Below, one piece after another: positions 1 through 5,372 of a DNA stretch of 5,434 bases. The stretch is taken from positions 1 through 5,434 of the forward strand of contig JASLJP010000010.1 in the NCBI GenBank assembly GCA_030152425.1. The letters run 5' to 3'. Every line of letters begins with the position of its first letter. The stretch's first letter is position 1. The stretch comes from Aquirhabdus sp. Its GTDB lineage: Bacteria; Pseudomonadota; Gammaproteobacteria; Pseudomonadales; Moraxellaceae. The notes below the pieces were generated by a model, which was given only the letters and a program-made list of their open reading frames with translations, did not search any database and was not told the DNA's origin. The translations under genes were made by a program, and so were the position numbers.

Positions 1-334
1 CGTCTGTGCCCAAGGAGCCGTCCATCATCACCGAGCTAAAGCCCAATTGGATCGAGCGCTGGCAGATCGCAGGGCTGGTGCCGTGGTCTTGATGCATGAC
101 GACAGGAATATGTGGCCACTCTTCGATTGCAGCAAGAATCAGATGACGCAGAAATGGCGCACCAGCATACTTGCGTGCACCTGCACTGGCTTGCACGATC
201 ACCGGAGAGTCGGTCAGGTCGGCCGCTTCCATGATGGCGCGCATTTGCTCTAAATTATTGACATTGAATGCTGGAACACCATAGTTATGCTCGGCCGCAT
301 GATCAAGCAATTGGCGTAACGAAATAAGTGCCAT
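1..334 (-). CDS. fba: Fructose-bisphosphate aldolase class II, N-terminal part (partial)
   Basis: This is the 5' end of a class II (metal-dependent) fructose-1,6-bisphosphate aldolase, which reversibly splits fructose bisphosphate into dihydroxyacetone phosphate and glyceraldehyde 3-phosphate in the cytosol. 111 residues are visible; the remainder, roughly two thirds of a usual 345-355-residue protein, lies beyond the window edge. The N-terminus MALISLRQLLDHAAEHNYGV leads into PAFNVNN at residues 21-27, a family hallmark. SPVIVQASAGARKYAG follows at 43-58, then HQDHG at 81-85, where Asp83 is the expected catalytic acid and His84 the first expected metal ligand. The MDGS segment is at 104-107. 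The HQDHG form and close fit point to the longer 'Calvin-cycle' subtype also found in non-autotrophic gammaproteobacteria. The ATG at 334 has only a weak AGAG about 10 nt upstream, but the family start matches. Its direction and position downstream of pgk suggest linked gluconeogenic/glycolytic function, although a terminator lies between. Confidence 0.95.
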   Translation of the reverse strand, partial: MALISLRQLLDHAAEHNYGVPAFNVNNLEQMRAIMEAADLTDSPVIVQASAGARKYAGAPFLRHLILAAIEEWPHIPVVMHQDHGTSPAICQRSIQLGFSSVMMDGSLGTD

Positions 335-480
335 AAACTGAAAACTCTAAAGGAATACGATGTGGATTTTTAACCCCGTAGATTCTAACCTACTTGCAAT
401 CGGTTTGGCATGTCTTTGAACCCCAGAATGACTTAAATTGTACATGGTCAATCGGATCGTCTGCTGCCCAGGCGCAGGCA
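335..480. other. fba upstream region
   Basis: This non-coding stretch separates the lipoprotein terminator from fba. Read on the minus strand it holds a possible -10 hexamer TAGAAT at 387-382, about 50 nt upstream of the aldolase start, but no good -35 hexamer lies at the proper spacing. An upstream TTGACC has no matching -10. Because a terminator precedes it, fba probably has its own promoter here, but I cannot place it with confidence. A 60-codon reading frame across this stretch shows no protein-like features. Confidence 0.3.
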
Positions 481-509
481 ATAAAAAGCCCCACGGAATG
501 TGAGGCTTT
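481..509 (-). terminator. Rho-independent terminator of the lipoprotein gene
   Basis: Read on the minus strand, AAAGCC (509-504) pairs with GGCTTT (490-485). One mismatch (A503/C491) separates this from an inner three-pair GTG/CAC stem with a five-base loop at 495-499. The 3' arm runs into a TTTTTAT tract at 487-481. It lies about 48 nt after the stop of the lipoprotein gene and before fba, so it should separate the two transcripts at least partly. Confidence 0.8.
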
Positions 510-556
510 ACGCAGCGCGTATCACGCACTGCCTTGAAACAACGCGTAAAAGAATC

Positions 557-859
557 TTACGAGGTTGTTTTCAGTTTGTCAGCTGCGTTTTGAGCCGCAT
601 CTGCAGTGGTTTGAGCAGCACTGGCAGCAGCATTTTTGACGTCAGCTTTTACATCAGACACGGTCGCAGCAGTAGAATCAGCAACTTTGTCGGCTGCAGC
701 AGCAGTCGCGTCAGAAGCTTGAGCTACGCCAGAAGCCGCTGCGTCAGCACCGGTAGATACTGCACCAGCAGTTGCGTCAGCAGCTTGTTTAGTTTTTTCA
801 CAAGCGGTTAATGTCAGTGGCAGAGCCAAAGCGATTGCAACAATAATAGAATTCTTCAT
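557..859 (-). CDS. Small alanine-rich lipoprotein
   Basis: A 100-residue protein with a lipoprotein signal peptide: MKNS, a hydrophobic stretch at residues 5-17, then the lipobox L17-T18-A19-C20, so Cys20 should be lipidated after signal peptidase II cleavage. The residue after Cys is Glu rather than Asp, consistent with sorting to the outer membrane. The mature part is low in complexity: 30 of its 80 residues after Cys are alanine, with Asp, Lys, Thr, Ser and Val, no aromatic residue and no second cysteine. Spaced Ala/Asp/Lys clusters (DATAAAADKVADST, DVKADVKNAAASAA, DAAQNAADK) suggest an amphipathic helix or coiled coil like LEA- or Lpp-type proteins. A clear AGGA lies 7 nt before the ATG at 859. 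It sits between pgk and fba with its own terminator. I do not recognise a named family; a structural or stress-related envelope role is inference only. Confidence 0.85.
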   Translation of the reverse strand: MKNSIIVAIALALPLTLTACEKTKQAADATAGAVSTGADAAASGVAQASDATAAAADKVADSTAATVSDVKADVKNAAASAAQTTADAAQNAADKLKTTS

Positions 860-980
860 CGTGATTTCCTATAAAAAGAAAAGTAAAAATTAAGTCAATA
901 ACTAGACCTGCTTTGAGAATAGCATAGGCCATATGGCAAAATAATTACTATGTAACAAAAAGTATACTATTACGCTAGCA

Positions 981-1017
981 CGCAATGCTTAATCCATACA
1001 GGAATTAAGCGACTGCG
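981..1017 (-). terminator. Stem-loop after pgk, possible weak terminator
   Basis: GCTTAAT at 987-993 is complementary to ATTAAGC at 1004-1010. Extra CC/GG pairs extend toward the loop with one bulged A, and an outer CGCA (981-984)/TGCG (1014-1017) pairing lies across a small internal loop. It begins 13 nt after the pgk stop codon. On the minus strand the 3' arm is not followed at once by a T-run; the nearest, TTTTT, is about 20 nt on (960-956). A classical intrinsic terminator is therefore uncertain; it may instead protect the 3' end of the pgk message. Confidence 0.4.
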
Positions 1018-1029
1018 TCACATTAATGC

Positions 1030-2226
1030 TTAAAGCTTACGTGCCAATAATGCAGCAACGGCTGGTAATGTTTTGCCTTCGACGAATTCGAGAAACGCAC
1101 CACCTCCGGTAGAGATATAGCTGATTTGATTGGCGACATTGTATTTATCAATCGCTGCCAAAGTATCACCGCCTCCGGCAATCGAAAAACCACTGCTCTG
1201 GGCAATGGCTTGAGCCAAGACTTGCGTCCCATGGCCAAAGGCATCGACTTCAAATACACCGACTGGACCATTCCATAGGATGGTTTTGGCTTTGTGAATC
1301 AGCACAGCAAATGCCGCAGCAGTATCTGGGCCAATATCCAGAATCATATCGGTCGCAGCGATGTCAGCGACTTGTTTTACGATCGGCGTGCTATTGGCCA
1401 CGAAATCCATAAAATCACCGGACAGGTTGGCCGCATCAATCACCACGACATCCGTTGGTAGCGGAACGCTGACTTTTGCAGCGATGGCGCGTGCAGTTTC
1501 AACCAAGTCCGCTTCGTATAGCGATTTGCCGACATTATGTCCGGCTGCCGCTAAAAAGGTATTGGCGATACCGCCGCCTACGATCAACTGATCACAGATG
1601 CCAGCCAATGAGGTCAGGACATCCAGCTTGGTCGATACTTTGGAGCCAGCAACGATGGCGATCATGGGTTTTTCAGGGGTTTGCATGGCACGGCCTAGGG
1701 CGTCCAGCTCCGCGGCGAGCAGCGGGCCTGCGCAGGCGATTTTAGCAAATTTAGCCACACCTTCGGTTGAGCACTCGGCGCGATGAGCAGTCCCAAAGGC
1801 GTCCATGACATACACGTCGCACAGAGCGGCATATTTTTCTGACAGTTCAGCTTTATTTTTCTTTTCGCCACTATTAAAACGGACGTTTTCCAGCAGTACA
1901 ACTTGGCCTGGCTGCACGTCCACGCCGTCCAGATAGTTTGCCACCAGCGGCACATCCTGTCCGAGGGCTTGGGATAGATAGGCAGCCACGGGTGCCAATG
2001 AGTTTTCAGCGGAGAACTCACCTTCGGTTGGGCGACCCAAGTGTGAGCAGACGATGACGGCAGCGCCCTGAGCCAAGGCTGCTTTGATGGTCGGTAATGC
2101 CGCGCGCAGACGCGCATCGCTGGTGATCTGATTGTTTTTAACCGGAACGTTGAGGTCTTCGCGGATTAGTACACGCTTGCCTTTTAAGTCTAAGTCCGTC
2201 ATTCGGTTGAATTGCATGCTGGTCAT
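1030..2226 (-). CDS. pgk: Phosphoglycerate kinase
   Basis: Cytosolic phosphoglycerate kinase, transferring phosphate between 1,3-bisphosphoglycerate and ADP in glycolysis and the reverse in gluconeogenesis. Numbered from the ATG at 2226 (398 aa), the two-lobed fold is complete. The N-lobe has RVLIREDLNVPV (18-29), D37-A38-R39, SHLGRP (61-66), ENVRF (113-117) and DAFGTAHRA (142-150). The nucleotide-binding C-lobe has AGSKVSTK (193-200), GGGIANTF (217-224), ILWNGPVGVFE (316-326), GGGDTLAAI (351-359) and STGGGAFLEF (372-381). Two ATGs compete. The one at 2226 has AGAGA 9 nt upstream; the one at 2217 gives 395 residues, closer to my memory of Acinetobacter Pgk (M-x-F-x-R-MTDL), but has no good ribosome site. 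A TTG further up at 2232 is unlikely. It is transcribed away from the DUF421 gene and toward the lipoprotein gene and fba. Confidence 0.97.
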   Translation of the reverse strand: MTSMQFNRMTDLDLKGKRVLIREDLNVPVKNNQITSDARLRAALPTIKAALAQGAAVIVCSHLGRPTEGEFSAENSLAPVAAYLSQALGQDVPLVANYLDGVDVQPGQVVLLENVRFNSGEKKNKAELSEKYAALCDVYVMDAFGTAHRAECSTEGVAKFAKIACAGPLLAAELDALGRAMQTPEKPMIAIVAGSKVSTKLDVLTSLAGICDQLIVGGGIANTFLAAAGHNVGKSLYEADLVETARAIAAKVSVPLPTDVVVIDAANLSGDFMDFVANSTPIVKQVADIAATDMILDIGPDTAAAFAVLIHKAKTILWNGPVGVFEVDAFGHGTQVLAQAIAQSSGFSIAGGGDTLAAIDKYNVANQISYISTGGGAFLEFVEGKTLPAVAALLARKL

Positions 2227-2261
2227 CGTCAAAAATCTCTGTCAATCACAATAGTGCGTGC

Positions 2262-2267
2262 ATTGTA
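2262..2267 (-). promoter_or_regulatory. Possible pgk -10 box
   Basis: On the minus strand the hexamer TACAAT differs from the sigma-70 -10 consensus at one base and lies 35 nt before the pgk ATG at 2226. This would give a leader of about 30 nt containing the AGAGA ribosome site. No recognisable -35 hexamer is present 16-18 bp further upstream, so the call is weak. Confidence 0.3.
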
Positions 2268-2404
2268 AAGAAAACTGAACGACAGGGCTATATGCGATTG
2301 TTTCTCATGAGCGGTGTTCAAGCGGACGTTTTTTTACACGTTGCCCACTCCCCTCGCCTGATAAATCCTGTATCTTCAGCTCATTGCTCTACGCTTGGTG
2401 AACT

Positions 2405-2938
2405 ATGGATATGTTGCTCAGCAATGCCTATGTCGATGTGGCACTGCGCAGCCTCGCGGTGTATGGTTTTATGCTCATTGCCATCCGCATGAGTGGCAAA
2501 AAAGAGCTGTCGCAGCTCAATACCACGGATGTGGTGCTGATCTTGCTGATCAGCAACGCGGTGCAGAATGCCATGGTGGGCAGCAACGTCACCTTGTCGG
2601 GCGGACTGGTTGCAGCCGCAGCGCTGTTTCTCGCCAATTACATCCTTAAAAAAATTATGTTTAAAAATAAAGCACTGCACACATTGCTAGCAGATCACCC
2701 AGAAGTCCTCATCCATGATGGCATCGTCAATCATCCTGTGCTGGATAATCTCGACATCGACATTGATGAACTGCAAGAAGCCATGCGCGAACATGGCGTC
2801 GACCGTTTTGCCGATGTGAAACTGGCCATGCTCGAGGTCGATGGCAATATCAGCATCATCAGTGGTGAGCCTAATACGTTACAGCAAACCCACCACAAAC
2901 GACATAAGCTGCATAAAACTTTAGGGAGCATCAATTGA
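2405..2938 (+). CDS. DUF421 (YetF/YcaP-like) membrane protein
   Basis: A 177-residue inner-membrane protein of the DUF421 family, typified by Bacillus YetF and E. coli YcaP; their molecular role is not settled. Three hydrophobic segments are visible at about residues 12-28, 41-58 and 64-84. Between the first two is the family motif R28-M-S-G-K-K-E-L-S-Q-L, followed by T-T-D-V-V. After a basic linker (KKIMFKNK) comes the soluble C-terminal domain with PEVLIHDG (99-106), a helix with DELQEAMREHGV (121-132) and LEVDGNISII (143-152). The tail is rich in histidine and lysine (HHKRHKLHK, 163-171). The length suits a compact family member. GGTGA at 2397-2401 is only 3 nt before the ATG at 2405 but 9 nt before a second ATG at 2411, so the latter (175 aa) may be the real start. 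The gene diverges from pgk and converges on the UPF0149 gene. Confidence 0.93.
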   Translation: MDMLLSNAYVDVALRSLAVYGFMLIAIRMSGKKELSQLNTTDVVLILLISNAVQNAMVGSNVTLSGGLVAAAALFLANYILKKIMFKNKALHTLLADHPEVLIHDGIVNHPVLDNLDIDIDELQEAMREHGVDRFADVKLAMLEVDGNISIISGEPNTLQQTHHKRHKLHKTLGSIN

Positions 2939-2948
2939 TGCTCCCTAA
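2921..2948. terminator. 28-bp perfect palindrome, likely bidirectional terminator
   Basis: The half-site TTAGGGAGCATCAA (2921-2934) is followed directly by its exact reverse complement (2935-2948), with the centre at AATT. The RNA would form a 12-bp hairpin around a four-base loop on either strand. It lies between two converging genes: it contains the last codons and TGA stop (2936-2938) of the DUF421 gene and starts 30 nt past the stop of the UPF0149 gene. On the minus strand the 3' arm is followed by AGTTTTATG, a short T-run; on the plus strand no T-run follows. It is therefore more convincing as a terminator for the minus-strand gene. Confidence 0.6.
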
Positions 2949-2977
2949 TGGTGTGCGATGGGTAAGCAGGCTGTCGA

Positions 2978-3511
2978 TCAGCCGACCGGCGCATGGTAAA
3001 TCAAGAATAGCTTGGTAAGATTTTCAGGAATCTCTTCGGCCATTTCTTCCATCAAGTCAGGATTTTTACGCACACTTTCCAGATCCGGTTCGCCTTCTAT
3101 GCCGCTAAAGACCATCATCGGCAGCGTGAGCATGATGACGTCTTCTTCTTCATCGGCTTGTTCAAACCACGCTTCATCGTTGAGGAACAGTGCGTCGACA
3201 AAGCCGATAGCCCAGTCACCGAGACTGGAGTCTACCGACACCTCTTCAATCTCGACTGGAAAGCCGACTTCTTCTTCATTGAGCAAGGTCTGCAGAATGT
3301 CCTGACGCCATAGTTCGACTTGCTCAAGGATCGCAGCCGGCACATCTTTTTCATGTTCATCAAATAGATGTTTGCGCCAGTTGGCCAGATCAGGACCGAC
3401 GACGGTGGCGCACAGGAAGCCATGTGTGGCCGCAAAGTCTAAGCCGAATTCATTGGACTCACCGTCCAAATACTCCGCCAACTGATCAAGGTCTAATTCT
3501 GTGATCGCCAT
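2978..3511 (-). CDS. UPF0149 family (YecA/YgfB-like) protein
   Basis: A 177-residue soluble, strongly acidic protein of the UPF0149 family. The N-terminal helix ITELDLDQLAEYL (3-15) is followed by the family hallmark A-T-H-G-F-L-C-A-T-V-V-G-P (28-40), then a helical stretch to about residue 80. The second conserved block is LGDWAIGFVDAL (97-108), followed by an acidic E-E-E-D patch near 121-124 and PENLTKLFLIYH (162-173). The zinc-binding SEC-C tail found on longer YecA proteins is absent. The biochemical role of the family is largely undefined; E. coli YgfB/YecA have no established enzymatic function that I can read from this sequence. The ATG at 3511 is chosen because GGAG (3523-3520) lies 8 nt before it. 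The in-frame GTG at 3520 overlaps that ribosome site and is rejected. It ends at the shared palindrome. Confidence 0.92.
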   Translation of the reverse strand: MAITELDLDQLAEYLDGESNEFGLDFAATHGFLCATVVGPDLANWRKHLFDEHEKDVPAAILEQVELWRQDILQTLLNEEEVGFPVEIEEVSVDSSLGDWAIGFVDALFLNDEAWFEQADEEEDVIMLTLPMMVFSGIEGEPDLESVRKNPDLMEEMAEEIPENLTKLFLIYHAPVG

Positions 3512-3650
3512 GCGCTTCACTCCGGATTTGAAAAGATAATGACGCTACTCTACCAAATTTGCGGCCTTTCAGGCGGATTAGATTCATCTCTTACCGTCAT
3601 TTCAGGGCGCAGTGCTCGTTTTAGATGCGGGCCTGGATGAATTCTGTCCA

Positions 3651-3678
3651 TAAAAAAACGACCTCAATAGAGGTCGTT
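3651..3678 (-). terminator. Strong rho-independent terminator of the small acidic-protein gene
   Basis: On the minus strand AACGACCTC (3678-3670) pairs perfectly over nine bases with GAGGTCGTT (3665-3657) around a four-base loop (3666-3669), and the 3' arm runs into a seven-T tract (3658-3652). It starts about 20 nt after the stop codon at 3699. It should insulate the UPF0149 gene, which therefore needs its own promoter in 3512-3650; no good sigma-70 match was found there. Confidence 0.92.
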
Positions 3679-3698
3679 GATCAGGGTTTTAACGGTCA

Positions 3699-3902
3699 TT
3701 AATCATCTTCGAGGTCGAAGTCATATTCTTTTAAATGCGCTTGCAGGCGTTTTTCTTGCAAAATATCATCAATCAGGCGACGCTTGAGTAATGAGGCTTT
3801 GCTGTTATGGCTGGATTTATGGACACCTTCACTGACAGGTAAAGTATCAGTATCTAAAAATGCTTCGTCGAGTTCAAAGTCTTGGTTGCCTGCGCTACTC
3901 AT
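3699..3902 (-). CDS. Small acidic conserved protein, possibly PA3496-like
   Basis: A 67-residue soluble protein without signal peptide or membrane segment. The N-terminal half is acidic and probably disordered (DFELDEAFLDTDT, 8-20). A basic hinge KASLLKRR (35-42) follows, then a charged helix LIDDILQEKRLQAHLKEY (43-60) and the acidic end DFDLEDD. The arrangement of two arginines, I-D-D, an E-K-R-L turn and a K-x-Y-D-F end recalls small gammaproteobacterial proteins annotated as the PA3496 putative envelope integrity family; I offer that as a tentative match from memory. That it is a true gene is well supported: AAGGAG sits 6 nt before the ATG at 3902, and a strong terminator follows the stop. 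It appears to be a single-gene transcript. Confidence 0.85.
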   Translation of the reverse strand: MSSAGNQDFELDEAFLDTDTLPVSEGVHKSSHNSKASLLKRRLIDDILQEKRLQAHLKEYDFDLEDD

Positions 3903-3972
3903 TATCCACTCCTTGAGCTGAATTTTTATGATTGAACAATAATTCTCTACAGAATTCCTTGTATATAAAGAC

Positions 3973-4002
3973 TTAATATGTCAACAGCGTTACAGTTGTC
4001 AA
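3973..4002 (-). promoter_or_regulatory. Candidate sigma-70 promoter for the small acidic-protein gene
   Basis: On the minus strand a consensus -35 hexamer TTGACA occupies 4002-3997. With an 18-bp spacer the -10 would be TATTAA (3978-3973, four of six consensus bases); with 17 bp it would be ATATTA. A second TTGACA lies at 3984-3979, inside that spacer, but has no -10 at a suitable distance. The predicted leader would be about 65 nt and includes the AAGGAG ribosome site. The moderate -10 keeps this tentative. Confidence 0.4.
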
Positions 4003-4032
4003 CTTTAAGTGTGAATTAGTAACAAAAGATAA

Positions 4033-4059
4033 CATAAGCGCTTTGTTTATACGCTTATG
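4033..4059. repeat. Inverted repeat, operator or hairpin
   Basis: CATAAGCG at 4033-4040 is the exact reverse complement of CGCTTATG at 4052-4059, with an 11-base AT-rich spacer. The left arm also joins the spacer to make a nested palindrome AAGCGCTT (4036-4043). It lies about 120 nt downstream of the PLP-enzyme gene and about 30 bp upstream of the candidate -35 box of the next gene. No clean T-run follows on the minus strand (TTATCTTTTG), so it could be a weak terminator or a protein-binding site. Confidence 0.4.
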
Positions 4060-4126
4060 GCTTCAAACTGGTGAGTCTATGGCTTACAAATTTCTATATT
4101 TCTATAAATAATAAGATGAAAGCATG

Positions 4127-4166
4127 CACTGGGAAGATGGGCGTCTGGCGAGTCAGCTTCCCACTG
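4127..4166 (-). terminator. Stem-loop after the PLP-enzyme gene, possible terminator
   Basis: TGGGAAG (4130-4136) is complementary to CTTCCCA (4157-4163). Two more outer pairs (4127-4128 with 4165-4166) follow one mismatch, and there is a 20-base interior that can form a small CTG/CAG stem. It starts about 13 nt after the stop codon at 4179. On the minus strand the downstream sequence is T-rich but broken (GTGCATGCTTTCATCTTATT), so termination is plausible but not textbook. Confidence 0.4.
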
Positions 4167-4178
4167 TCGTTGCGATAT

Positions 4179-5348
4179 TTATGCCGCTCGAAATGTCGCC
4201 CAAGCTGTAAAGTCTGCCTGCTGTGCCCCATCAGCGTAAAACCAAATCTGTTCAAATTGGCTGATCACCGCCTCGCTTTGTGTGGGTCTTAAGAATACGA
4301 AGTCGTCGACTTGGATATCTGCGTCTTTGGGTACATTAATCAGCTCTTGGTTACTGCTGCGGCCATAGAGTGGATTGGGCTTGGCACCGAGGGGATAGAC
4401 ATAGTCTGCCATCCAATATCCCCCGTAAATAAACAGCGCCTGCTGCCCGCGATAGAGTCGATCCAGCAGGCTTAATTCAGGAATATGCGTCTGGTTTGAT
4501 TTTTTCAGTACCGGCGTGGCGATCCAGACGGCAGGTTGGAACGCGGCCAAGGTCGGTAGATCAAAGTCGGTCGGTTTAAGCAACATGGAGCCAAAAGACA
4601 GATCATTGCAGACACTGTGTGCACTGTGCATGCTCAATGTCGGACTTCCCGCGCCGTTTAAACACAGTGCGGGATGATACAGCGCACTAAAGTCTTGTTG
4701 TAGCGTATCCAGATAGCGCTGATAGCGCTGCTGTGACGTCTGGTAGCTTTGTCGCGCTGATTTGATCAGCTTGGGGATTTTGCCGACATGGGCGTCATAG
4801 CCCATAAGACCGCTCAGCGTGAGCTGAGCCGGATGCGCTGCGATCAGGGTCAGCATTGCGCGGAACTGCTCAAGTGCGGTGACGCCGCCGCGATGCAGTC
4901 CAATATCGATTTCAATATTGAGTAACAGCCGCAGACGCTGTTGCTGGGCTAACTGTAGATACAGCGCGAGTCGTTGCGCGCTATCCACCAGCCATTGGAC
5001 TGGCGCTGCCTGATGCTGTGGATGCTGGTGATAGAACTGTGCTACTGCAGCAACGGGCATTGGCTTGCCCAGCAGGATGTCGCCGGTGGGAAAAGCGTCC
5101 AAGATCAGCGCAAGATGCGGTTGATGAAACACCATAAAGTGCTGACACTGCAATGCACTGCTGATATAGCGAATCAACGCAACCGAGGGCAAAGACTTGA
5201 CCACAATACGCGGTGTAACATGAGACGGCAGCAGATGTTTTAATGCTGCGATATTGGTATCCAATGCTGTTTTCGAGATCAATAACGTCGGCAATGCAAA
5301 GTTGGCGTGCTGCAGCGCGCGATTCAGTCTGGGATAAAAGTCTGACAT
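4179..5348 (-). CDS. Amino acid deaminase/aldolase-like PLP enzyme (alanine racemase fold)
   Basis: A 389-residue cytosolic enzyme of fold-type III, the alanine-racemase-type TIM barrel shared with D-threonine aldolase and D-serine dehydratase (DSD1). The N-terminal part has PTLLISKTALDTNI (20-33), then R47-I-V-V-K51-S, where Lys51 is the expected PLP Schiff-base lysine. The barrel continues with NIEIDIGLHRGGV (144-156), SGLMGYDAHVG (179-189), LNGAGSPTL (230-238) and a phosphate-region segment FGSMLLKPTDFDL (252-264). The C-terminal beta domain holds a Tyr/Gly stretch FIYGGYWM (306-313) and FLRPTQSEAV (352-361). The His/Cys metal ligands typical of D-threonine aldolase and D-serine dehydratase C-termini are not apparent, so substrate and reaction remain unknown; action on a D- or beta-hydroxy amino acid is inference. 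AAGGA lies 8 nt before the ATG at 5348. The gene starts 24 nt after the upstream FAD-linked gene, indicating an operon. Confidence 0.88.
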   Translation of the reverse strand: MSDFYPRLNRALQHANFALPTLLISKTALDTNIAALKHLLPSHVTPRIVVKSLPSVALIRYISSALQCQHFMVFHQPHLALILDAFPTGDILLGKPMPVAAVAQFYHQHPQHQAAPVQWLVDSAQRLALYLQLAQQQRLRLLLNIEIDIGLHRGGVTALEQFRAMLTLIAAHPAQLTLSGLMGYDAHVGKIPKLIKSARQSYQTSQQRYQRYLDTLQQDFSALYHPALCLNGAGSPTLSMHSAHSVCNDLSFGSMLLKPTDFDLPTLAAFQPAVWIATPVLKKSNQTHIPELSLLDRLYRGQQALFIYGGYWMADYVYPLGAKPNPLYGRSSNQELINVPKDADIQVDDFVFLRPTQSEAVISQFEQIWFYADGAQQADFTAWATFRAA

Positions 5349-5372
5349 ATGTTGGGTCCTTGCGATGCTGCC

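Noticed and set aside
347..529. Minus-strand open frame of 60 codons upstream of fba
   Set aside because: It runs through the terminator stem-loop, has no good ribosome site and no recognisable protein pattern.
500..811. Plus-strand open frame of 103 codons, rich in serine and cysteine
   Set aside because: It lies antisense to the lipoprotein gene. Its Ser/Cys/Arg bias is what reverse-complemented alanine and aspartate codons produce, and its ATG sits inside the terminator hairpin.
1695..2117. Minus-strand 140-codon frame within pgk
   Set aside because: It is an out-of-frame shadow of pgk, with a Trp/Pro/Ser-rich composition and no start signals.
2326..2341. ACGT flanking a T-run in the pgk/DUF421 intergenic region, considered as a terminator
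   Set aside because: Only four pairs, AT-rich interior and no gene ending nearby; both flanking genes start here rather than end.
3512..3520. GTG start at 3520 for the UPF0149 protein
   Set aside because: The GTG overlaps the GGAG ribosome site that serves the ATG at 3511.
4071..4292. Plus-strand 73-codon frame at the end of the PLP-enzyme gene
   Set aside because: It is mostly antisense to the coding 3' end and its hairpin, lacks a ribosome site and shows an unnatural Cys/Lys-rich composition.
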